Shown here in pieces: positions 38,101 to 50,100 of a DNA stretch of 64,000 bases (positions are counted from its first letter, which is position 1; every line of letters begins with the position of its first letter). The notes beneath the pieces were generated by a model. It saw only the letters and a list, made by a program, of their open reading frames with translations, had not been told where the DNA came from and ran no database searches. The DNA comes from Bombus terrestris (lineage: Eukaryota; Arthropoda; Insecta; Hymenoptera; Apidae). The translations under genes were made by a program, and so were the position numbers. Where the stretch lies: NCBI RefSeq assembly GCF_910591885.1, contig NC_063276.1, positions 1,364,001 to 1,428,000 on the forward strand. The letters are read 5' to 3'.

Positions 38101-41100
38101 TAACATCGACTAACTTTTTAACGATAATTTCCTGAATAATACGAATTATGATCACTTTCGGGACAGTCTTCTTGATGGAAATTTCTTCGACGATTTCGAT
38201 AGTTATGCATTTTCCTCTTTTTATGTATTCATTGATAATATACTCTTCAAGCTCCATTTTCAATTTCGGAGTGATAGATTCTTCCAATTTTAAGATATCA
38301 ACGTTATCGACGACATCCTTCTTTGAAAGACCCTTTCTTATAATAATCTCTTCGATAATATAGATAACACGCTCCTTTGGAACACCTTTAACAATTGTAA
38401 TGTATTCTATAATCTCAATAGTGATTTTCTTCTTCTTAATCACAAGTTCTTCGATAATCTCTTCCACAATACGATCTACCTTATCGACAATAGCTTTTAT
38501 TTCAGCGGGTAATTTAATCGAGATTTCAATTTGTTTACTCAAGTCCACTTTGCTTTCCTGCATTTTATCTGTAACAAATTTCGGTGAAGTTGGTGTTGAG
38601 CCAGGAGAAACCATTACGATCTCCGCTTTGGCGGGAGAAATCTTTTGCTCGAAACCTATTACAGGCTCTTCTATAGCTGTTTGAACTTTCTCCTCTTTTT
38701 CGATCGGTGATTTTACAGTTTCTTTCACGCAAACGTCTTCCACCCCAGCTTCCAGTACGTCCACCTTCAAAGACAAATCTTTAACTTCAGGAGCAATCTC
38801 TTTGACATCTTTCATCATTTCTTCGCAAATTTCCTTAACGTCACGCTTATCTTTCTCTTCTTTCGGAGATATAATTGGCTCTGTTTCTTTGACAACTTGG
38901 ACACAAGGTTCTTCCTTTGTTTCTGCAACGAGTTCTTCGGCTTCCTCCTGGTACAAAGAAATTTCCTCGGTAATTCCAACTTTCGTGGGTATCATAGGAA
39001 CCTTAGTTTCCGCGACAGCTTTAGGCGGCGACACAGCTTCCGCCACAGGTTTAGGTGGCGACACAGCTTCCGCCATAGGTTTAGGTGGCGACACAGCTTC
39101 CGCCACAGGTTTAGGTGGCGACACAGCTTCCGCTACAGGTTTAGGTGGCGACACAGTTTCTCCCTTTTTGATTGGTTCCTTCAACAACAACTTGTCCGAG
39201 AAGACATCGTCTTCTTTCAGAACTTCGGCAACCTTACGCACGATTTCGGTAACATCTCTAACTTTGTCCTCGATGTCGATACCAGCTGTTCCAGCAAGAA
39301 CCTCTCCAACGTCTAGAACAGCTTCTTTAACGTCTTTCGTAGGTATTTCTTCTTCCAAATGTTCCGCTTTTGGTATTTCGAATTTCACCTTTTCAGGTTC
39401 TTTGCTTTCGGGGGATGTGCCTTCGATATGTGGCTTAATCGCTTCCAGCTTCTCCACCACACCTTCCAGAGTGTCCTTAACGGCATCCTTCGTTAATGGT
39501 ACCTCTCGTGTCAAATCAGCTGTTTCAGCGGCAATCTTCTCTTCCAACGACTCCAAAGAATCCCTCAAGCTGTCCTTTACTGTTTTAAATTTCTTCGAAG
39601 CTTCTTCCAACAGTGCCTTTATTTCTTCTGCTTCTTCTTCTGCAAGCTGCTCTTCCTTCTTAGCTTTAATCTCAATCTCCGGTGACTTTTCCATCTCTTC
39701 TGCGACCTCGACATCTTTCGACGGAACTTCGCTTGGTTTCGCTATTTCTTTTTTCAATTCAATTTTTTCTTCCTCAATGGGTTTCGATACCACCGACACT
39801 GGAGATTTCCTTTCTTCTTTCACAGCCTCTTCCTCGGTAGGTTTAATTTCTTTCTCTTTAATTTCAAGTTCTTTTACGTCACGTTCTGTTACAGTCACAC
39901 CCTCGAGTTTTTCCTTAGCCATCGCGATGGTTTCTTCTGTGATCGAAGCAGCCCTCTCTTGTATCTTCGGTTCAACTTCAGGAACTACTTCCTGGACTTT
40001 CTCAGTAGGTTTACCAACTTTCAGGAATATTTTCTCAACATCGACTTCTTCGAGCACAGTCTTCTCTTGTATCTTTGCCTCTTTCGGAGAACTGGACTTT
40101 GACGAAGACTTTTCATCGACGTCCTTCTCTTGTTCCTTCTTTGATTTTTTGGTTAATTTATCGATACCCTTTTCAAACTTATCAGCAACCTTGCCGAAGA
40201 AGCTAAAAACTCCTTTTTGTTCCTTAACAGGTGGCGTAGGCGGTTCTTTGACTTCATGTATTGGTACCGGTGCCGATACTTGTGGCTGAGGCTCTGGTTC
40301 TTGCTGTGGCTGTGGCGGTTGTACCAATGCTGGTTTTTCCTCTTTGTCCTTCTCGAAATCTTCCATTCTGTACAATTTAGGATCTACCTCTTCGTGGACT
40401 GGCAAATCAGCAACTTCGTCTGGTGTTTTTACAATGTCGCGTTGAAGACACTGTACAGCTTGACGAACATCAAACACTTGAACGTCTGGTTTTGTAGTTA
40501 CCGTTGGAGGTACGGTTCGCGAAGCAACGACCTCTTCTTTAACTTTCTGTACCACATCCTTCTCTTTCACTTCCTCGATAATGTGTTTCTCGTCGATATC
40601 TTCTTTGATTTCGTCCAGAGGTATACGCTCATCTTCTGGAAGTGTCGGCGCTGTGGTTGTAGCACCAGATTCCAAAGTTGAAATTCGTTCTTGCGATTCT
40701 TCTAATTTTTCTGGTATTTGTTCCTTTTGGTCAGCTTCGGGTTTCAAATCAGTGTCAGTGGTTTTCTTCTCGGAAGAGTCCAACTTATCAGGGCTCAAAC
40801 TCGAAGGTTCTTTGGTAATGTCCTCGCTGTCCTTCTTACCGGAATCGTCTTTCTCTTCTGGTTTTTGTTGGATTATTTCTGCTGCGGGGGCAACTATTTC
40901 TTTAGCCTCTTCTTCCAATTGCTCCCTACGATCTGGTGACAAATCAATTGGCACCGCCTTCTCTTCTTCGGCTTTCAATATTGCCTCCTTCTCTTCCAAT
41001 GGTTTTTCACGCTTCTCTACGCTCTCGTCCTTCTCTTTCTCCTCCACTTCTTCCTCGGCACCTTTTTCCTTCACCTGCTCCATATCCTTTAGCATCTTCG

Positions 41101-44100
41101 CCTTCTCAGATTCAGCCTCGTCCAAAATATGCTTCTGTTCACCTTCCCCGCTCTGAGTAGAGTCTTCTATATAATCTTCCTCTTTTTCAACGATCAAATA
41201 CTCATCGATAAGTTCTCTCTTAAGTGCATCTTCCATGTCAGCTTCGATTATGTCATCGTCCGTGATATCTTCTTCTTTCTTATCAGTAAGTTCTGCTGTG
41301 ATTTCATCATCTCCTTCGGAACGATCATCTTTTCGTGTTTCTTCGATAAGATCTGCTTTTTTAAGCACTGCTTCGATCTCTTCGACTACTTCTCTTTCTT
41401 CCTTTAGATCAGCCAACACTTTGCTTTCGATAGAATCCAAAGAAATATCTTCCGATTGTTCCATTAGACTCTTCTCTACGAGCCTAGCTCCTGTTTCAGC
41501 TTCGATTCCAGATGGTGTGGATACAGTTGAAGAATCGGCAGTACCTTTGTCGCTCTTCGCTTTGCGAACGACGCCATCCTTGTCAGACTTAACAGAGGTT
41601 GTTGGAGTGCTACGAGTCGACTTCGCTGGACTACCAGATACTCGAACTTTACTCGGACTAACTGGTTTTGGTCGACGGCTAAGCGGTTTTCTGTCCATTG
41701 GTTTTGGTTTGGCTGGTACTTTGACCATGCCAGTGGTTATAGCCGATTCGATATTCTTCTGTTCAAGTACTTTTCTATTATTTGCATCCTTAGTGCTTTT
41801 CGCTGGTGGTGCAGCTGCTGCCTTCTGGGTCTTTGCTTTAGTCACGCTCACTTTCGATATCTCTGTCTTTGTGGCAACTCCGTTTATAGTCTTCTTAGGG
41901 GTCGTTGGAGAAGATTTTACTATCATTCCAGCGTCCTTCTTTTCTACGGGAGATTGTTTCACTTTTTTATCGGTTACCTTTGCTTTTGTTTCAATTTTTC
42001 CTGGTTTAACGCCCTTTGGTTCTTTCGATTCTTTCTTTTTGGCTACTTCTTTTGGTTTTGATTCCTTCGTCGGTGGAGTTATCTTTTCTGTTTCTTTCGG
42101 AGGCTCGATCTTCTTCTGGACATCCTCCTCGCGTTTCTCTAATTTCTCTTCTATCTTTTCTGGCTTCTCCTTGCCAACATCCTTCTTTACAATCTCCTTC
42201 TTCGCTTCCTTCGCTTCTTTTTCTATCTTTTTACTCTCCTTCTCCACCTCTATCTTCTTGTTCTCCACTATTTTCTTAGGCTTCGTTTCAGCTTTAACAG
42301 GTTTCGTAGGAATAATTGATGTCGCTTGCGTCTTTGGAGGTAATTCATCTGTAGCTTTCGTTTTTATTTCAGGCGATTCTTTTTTCTCTTTCTTCGCCTC
42401 TGTGCCTAACTTCTTCGAAGCTTCTTTTTCGCTAATCAGGCCCAATTTCTGTTTCGTGGGTTTGTCTCGCAGGGTAGCTAAAGACGCAGACGGCGAGAGG
42501 CTCTTTGCAGAACAAACAGGATGCTTTAGGAACTCCAGGTGTTTCAATCGTTCGAAACCTTCGAAGATCTTCTGTTGAGGCGTACTTCCAGGAAACAATA
42601 TTCTCGTAATTGTGTCTTCAGGGTTTGCGGGTTGCCAGACTAATAACGCGCATATGGAGACCAAATTCTGGATCGGGAAGGTTAAATTGTTCGAGTCTTT
42701 CTTGTGACCACCGGCAAAAAGTTTCGAATCGGCGGCGTGCCATCTCGCCAGAAATTCTTTAACTTCGCGACTATCCTTGCTGGGGCTTAACACGTACATG
42801 TCCAACGTGCCGTGACCTACTTTATGATAGAGATTGATCGGATCTGGGTCTCTGTAGCACGGATGCGCTCGCAGGCTGATGTGACGCAGATTGACAACCA
42901 TCTCTTGGCCAATATCGGTGAGATTTAGTATCAGAGGATCGATATCTTTGTCCCCGTCCGGTGAATTGGATTGTCTTCTCTCCTGTTATGCGAAAGAACG
43001 CAACATCGACAGTTTTAATAAACGTAATAAATTAATCAAGCCTGATTAGCATATATTCTCAAGTAAGAAAGTGTAGGATCGACAATTTTGTTTATAAATT
43101 AACGATACTTACGATTAGGTTGCAGAAGAAATGTCCGATTTGAGGATAGACGTGCATTTCTTTCTTCTTGCGGAGCACACTGGACATGCCTCCAACATTA
43201 CTATTATTTATTCTAGTAACTAAGACCGCATCGAGGCGGTCCAAGTGTCTAGTAAAGTCCCAAAAACAGGCCTTTCTGGCGAAACCACCGTCCACCAACA
43301 TGTTAAAACCATTTATGCCGAAGAGCGCGGCATCACCTTGACCGCCAGGGAAGACATACAATGTTGGGTGACTAAATCTTATGTTGCCTACGACATCGGA
43401 TGGTTCCATAAGTTGGTCCAGTGTCTGGGCAACCAAATATTGTCCAATGTAATTCGTGAAACTCGCGATGGCTGGTAATCCAGCGGTGAGAACGTCATCG
43501 GGATTTACTCTTACTCGGCAAGGTCTGTATCATGGCAAATATAACATAGATGAATTATTTAACCATCGCAGACTCTTTATAATCTTGAAATACGTTCTAC
43601 GTCGATATTAAAACGTCGTTCGAAATAAATAGGATACAAACCTAGTACAAGCTTCTTTGGAAAGTCTGTTTGTTGTCCAATCGCCGACACTCGCGCAATG
43701 AATGTCTACCGTGACACTGTTTTCATACGCACGAAGAACTCTTTGCACTTCGTGTTCACTGAACGCATCCAGGAAATCGGCAAGGCTAAAGGTTCCATCC
43801 TGGACGCGTGTCATTTGAACGTGATCGTTAGTATCAGTGGAAACAGAAATGTACAGACTATACTAGATGAGCTTAGTAACAGTTTTGCATGTTAAGTTTC
43901 TATGTTATGTTTCGGAACGTATTATGCTTATGTTGAATTGGCACGTACTTGCAGTATCCAGGAACCATTTCCACTGAAGGTATAGCCACCGTGTATAATG
44001 TGTCGGTGTTTTGTAAAGCTTGCGAGAAGGTTACGGATACATTGTAACAGTGTATTCGTTTGCGGGTGAATCAGAACTTCGGTAACGAGGTTCTCGGTAG

Positions 44101-47100
44101 CGTATTGGATCAGTCGTTCGCCTGAAAATTCATTTCTCTCAACGAACGAAACGATTTACGACGATCTATATAGTACGTTCTTGGCATTCGGAATAATAGC
44201 GAACGATTTACATTCAACGATAATATTTATCTTATAATCGCGCATTTTAATTAATACCATTTCTTGCTTCTTCCCCTTCCGGAGCTTGCGCTACCAACGC
44301 CAGTAATTCTTTTTCTAAATCTACGTGACAGCTATCCTTATCCCACGACAAGAAACCTGAAATCCAAAATTAGAAAATATTACCGCAAAGGAAGATTACG
44401 TAAGGCTCGTCGATATCTTCTGTTTCAATTAGAAAAGTGGAAAAGTCTCTTTTATCAGGACTTAAGATCCCAAAGGTAAATGATCGAAATAGCAAGTTAT
44501 AACGTCGTACACAACTACCTAAGAGTCTGCACTAGGTTGGCTTCGTAAAGTGAGGATGATTCAGGGCTGAATAACGTAAGGTGAAGGTTAAGAAATCAAG
44601 AATTGTCTTCTACTCGAACGTCGACTCGTCGATTCTATTAATGAGATGAAAGTCCGCATCATATAAAGTCAGGATTTAGTAGAACCTATAACTAAACATA
44701 TAACTACTTTCCGAGCAAAGAAACGCTCGATAAACGTTGATTACCGGCAATTTATCGAATATATTTTCAGTCGAGCGTATTCCCACATTCCCCTCCTTCG
44801 CGGCTCTTTCAATAAAATATACAACAACAGATAAAAGATCTCTTCCAACGTAAATTATTGTAGAAATAATCGCAGAGGGTGGAAAATTGTCTATAAAGTT
44901 ATACGTGTAAGATCGATGAAATAAGTTAAGATTAAAGGAATTAGACGTTGAATGAACAATCGACGTAAGAGAAAGAAAAAAGAAAATAGAAAAGAAACGA
45001 ATATGTCGATAGCACGAATGAAACAGGAGTTTCTATGACGTCACGAATACCGCACCCCGTCACGTGGTTCGGCGGTAGCCGGCGATCGATCGCACATCCT
45101 GCACCCACTCTCTATTGCCACCTCTGTTACTGTTATTTTATCTTTTCTACGTGAAATCCATTTCCAGCAGCCAGCCGCTTAAAAAACAAGCATACGCGAT
45201 TGCATAAATAATAATAAACGAGCGTATGGTAGAATAAATCTGTCCTAGAATAAATATTTATTATAAATAAACTACGATTTAATAATGGCATTGTTCTTTA
45301 ATTATATACAGATAGATAAATTAACGTAACAATCGTAATGTATCGGCTGGTTTTTACTTGTCAAGCTTGCGACGAAAATCTTACGAACAAATTGAATATT
45401 ACATTTATTCTGTAGCAGTAACGAATCGAGAGAGGCAGAGAAATAAATCATAGAATAAATCATGGTAAAGCGTTTCCAATCTGCGTTGAAGCGAGCAGGT
45501 AATTTTTATTACAAAGTGGAATAAGCAACATGACAGACCAGATACCATAATTCCGAAGGATCGATGATATATTGGTAATGGTACCACCGTATCTCGATAC
45601 TAAGAGATGTTAAATTTTCAGCGCGTAAAATCTCACTTGTAAACATTTATGAAAAAAAATTTTCATTATAAATATTTATAATGAAAAACATTTATGAAAA
45701 ACAAAAGTAATCATAGTCGACCAGTGCTTGTTTTATTGCGAGAATAAATTTATTCCGATAAATGGGCGCGCACACGTGCAACGGGATTATAAATACGAAC
45801 AATGGTTTATTCGATTAAAATTTAGAAGAATAACTTTCGATCGAATAAAATTTGAATATAGACGTGAATGGAGAAATCGAGTATATGCTAAAAGAATAGA
45901 AAAAGTTCGAATAATCCGTTGATAATACGTGAAGAATAAACGAATGGAAAATAGGTTTCATATTTTTAGAACGTATAATTAAAAAGAAATTTTCAAATCC
46001 AATTATATATGCGATAACCGTATAACTATAATTCCTTCGAATCGCTTAACTTGTCAAGTTGAACCACAGAACCAGCAAATTCTCTATGTCAAATTGATCG
46101 GAAGCCCTGACGATGATACAAGAGAAGCCGTGCGTCGGGGGTCGTGCCTTTTAATGCGTGACGAACCCTCTACATTTTCTTTACGATATACATACATCTA
46201 TATATATATGTGCTAGTAATTACTACTAAATAGATTAATACGTGTATATTAATCTATTTAGTACTAATTACTAATATCTGTATGGTAATATATTTAGTAC
46301 AATTTAATTATTATCAAACGTGCGATCGAAAATCGTTTACAATATGCAAATATTAAAAATGCGATAAAGCAAATAAAATCGTAGAAGATAGAACGTATTG
46401 AATTCTAGCAAGCACGAGACTTTTCTATGAATTTAGAAAAATCAATGGCGATAAAATACGAGTGGAATGGCATGAATATTTAACAACAGTAGTGTTTCTT
46501 TCTCTGGAGAAAATCGTCTGATGCACCTCGCGTTGATAGGTCGTAGACATGTTCTACTTAAAAACAGTATCAGTGAAAGATACAGTTAAATATAGACAGA
46601 ATCATGGCTTTCTTCGTTCGAGCATTTACCCCTCTTGCGGTATCTCTCAGAATCTTAAACATTCGCTGCTATCTCGTTTCTCGATTTCTATTTAATTCCC
46701 TTCCATTTTTTCCTCCTTTCTCGTGTATTTTCATTTCTTCTTTTTCTATTTTGATAAGTTTTCTTCCTTTTTTCGTCTCTTCCTGCCTGACGACGAGCGC
46801 TAAGAATGTTAGGAGTTGCCTCAACTATGTTTAGACGTGGTTTTCCGTTATCCTTCGTGCAACTTACCGTTCTCGAAATTCGCACGTCTCCGACATGAAC
46901 GTAAATTCGATGTCACGAGAAACGTCCGTATAATTAATTAATAACGTTTACGTCGTAAAAAGAGCATCGAAACGTCGAAATATTATTTTCGCGATATATC
47001 GTATGCAGTAAGACAGGATGGATCTTCACGAAGAGTCTAACGTAGAAGCTTTTGTCGTCTAACAGGGTCAAAAAGTTTCTTCGAAAAGTGCTGACATCAT

Positions 47101-50100
47101 TCTTGATTGATCTCGCGAGGCGAATAAAATATCGAACGAGGTCGATAGAGAGCTGTTGTTGTAACCTGTTTCAATCGTAAGTGTCATCTATCGTCGCTTC
47201 TTTGATTAAATACGACTATAAATGTTTAGCCATTTGATAGAGTTTAGCGCAAATAATACAAAACGTGTCTAGATGGAATAATAATGATATTTGTTATATA
47301 CCATCGTGTTATTATGCTTGAGACGAAATAAACAAATTACGTATGTATGCGATAAATCTTAGCGTAGTTCGATAAATTTAACAGCAGCCTATGTGCAAAC
47401 TTACTGATTCACTAGTAACCAATATTTGAACATACACGAACTTGATGGAATAGCGCAGAGATCGACTTAGCCCGTCCGCGGCTATTTATATTTTTAAGAG
47501 AAGGGCGAAGACCTGCTCCAAGGATTTGTTAAAGACGAGACCGAAATTTATTTCTTGTGTTTCAATATTGTCCGATAACGCTTAACGAACGACTAAATAC
47601 TTATCGAAGACCATCGATGAGTATCCTTTCGCTTAGATAAAGAATATTCCACGTACGATGATAATATTCGAACGTATTTGTACTTTCGGTTATCATTTGA
47701 TCGCAGCAATGTATGCACTTTTAGCGAAGAAATTTTAGTTAGTACCGTTATAGCGATACGCGTGTTGTGTGCCTAAGCACACGCGTACAGACTATCATTG
47801 CAATGAATAAAGATTTATTAAAAAGAGCATAGATAGGATATATAATATATAGTATTGTAGTTATAATATCGCGTACAATGTGACAGAAATATGCGATAAG
47901 AGAAAGTAAAAGAAGGTAAAGAATTATATATAGAAGTCTGAAAATAAAAATCTCTTTATGCAGTTGCATCGTTGCATATCGTTAGCGTTCTCGTTGACAA
48001 TAAGAAGCACTCGAAACGGGACAAAGGAACGGAGGGAAAGGAAGGAGAAAGTACAAGCACGCGAAAAAATATTTTTATATTATAACTGGACGAATATCGA
48101 TGCTAAGTATGCTATTTGGTGTAAGGGTCAGGTTCAAGAACGAGGTAATCGAGAAACGGAGTTTCACGACTCGGAAAGCACGATGCACCAGAGAGCAAAT
48201 CACTAGCGAATGCCGTGATAAAATTAGACACACTATATTCAGTTGCGCGTACGACGAAATTGTAAGAGTCTTCTGAAAAAGTTTTCTGGAAATTGGCTAG
48301 ATAGCACCTTGCCTCGACGTTTGCATCGACTGTCACAAATATTCTTGGGAAATCGATGCTTCGATTCCTTTCGATGTTCGATAGATCTTTTATTACGCTG
48401 TCGACAATACGCGCTGCGTTAAGCGAAATTGAATGTTCTCTCTTCTGAATACCTCGACGTTAGAGTGTCGGTTTAATCGTTCGGAGAAACTGTGAATATT
48501 TCGCTAAAATAAAAATTGTCGCCACGGTGAAAACGGTAAAAGATCACGCGCCTACAGACGCCTGAATGTCTGGCCGAACCACATCTGGCTTAAGAATCAT
48601 AGTGGTGCGAGTCAGTTCGCTGTTATGTTTCATAAAATAGCGTTCTACGTTTATTATTACAAGAAATTCATTATATTCTTAGAAAGCAACAGATGAAGTT
48701 GTAACTAAATTAACTATGAAACTAGATGGTTGACACACACTGGCTATAAAAAGTCTATGCACATTCCCTTATTTTCCAATTGTTATATTTGATATTTGAA
48801 TGCTGCCCGGATAATACCTTTCTCATAATATGAAAATATCATTGAATCACACAAAGTTTGATATACCTGGTATTTAATTGGTGGTAATTATTAATACGCA
48901 AATGCTATAATAAATACCACGATATATAGCAAATTCATTTTCCAACCACTATATAAAGATTGAAATATGTTATTAATTTGAGATTCTAGAAACTCGATTC
49001 ACACCACTTTGATTTTCAGTTCACCATATGTGAGTACAGGTGCGTGTACGTGCTTCGTTCCTCGTAATTGGATAAACAGCGTAATGCGGTTGGAAAAGCA
49101 CGTATGCAAATTTCGCCGTTTGATTGAACGGAACCCTCTATGCGCAAGTTCTTCCGGATATTACAAGCATCGAATAACTCCAACTTTCGCGATGCTCCCC
49201 ACGTCCTCAATCATGATTCATACCGACAAGTATGCCTTCCTATCTTACATATGTGTGGTTACTCGTACAATATCTGTAAATATACGCGCGTACATGTATT
49301 TGTATATGCATTATCACATTAATCTTTTACGAGCATATTACCATGTATTAACTCACGCACATGTTCACGTACGACGATTCGCATACTCCATAAAAAATTA
49401 TTAATTTCTAAAGCAGATACACGATTTATAAATGAAGATATCACGCGAATATTCTATTAATGCTGTTTTTCAAATATTAATATCTTTTTCTATATAAGCT
49501 TTTATAACAAATCGTCGTATTTGCCGAACATTAATATAGTCACGTCCTTCTCTATGTACTTTTGGCAAAATCTAATTTAAAACTCGAGTATGTTATCAGT
49601 ATGTCGAGTTTATTCTCATTTTTTATTCGTAACTCTGGCCATGTATATCGAGAACGAGGCACAATAACATTGTCAAAAATAGTGGACGAGTCAGCATTAC
49701 ATTTAGGTTCTTCGAAATAAGCAGATGAATGAATTCATGTCTCGCCTTCTTTCCGCTCTACCAATCCTTCCTGTGATGCGTCTACGCTCTACACGGTCAA
49801 CCCATGACTCACATGAAACTTGCTAACGCGTATACCATACCCATTGCATACGAAATGACCCATATGAACTCACGTATAGAAGGTACAAGAATTCTGGTTG
49901 TAATCGAAGAAATCTACTTAGAATTCCAAGATATTTGATCGGATGTTCTATCGAACAAGCTATACCTTTCTTATACTCGGAATCTTCCAAGAATTATAGA
50001 AATTTCTAGCTCGTGTTCAAATTATACCCTCTGTTATCGTAACAACATGGTACTACTTATTTCTGATTGTTTCTGACATGTAATCTTTTTTAACGTAATG

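Noticed and set aside
36010..42578. Plus-strand frames of 296, 495 and 447 codons, one Leu/Ser-rich and membrane-like
   Set aside because: They are antisense to the KKEE array and acidic/basic repeats of futsch; the apparent hydrophobic repeats are the complement of GAA/AAG codons.
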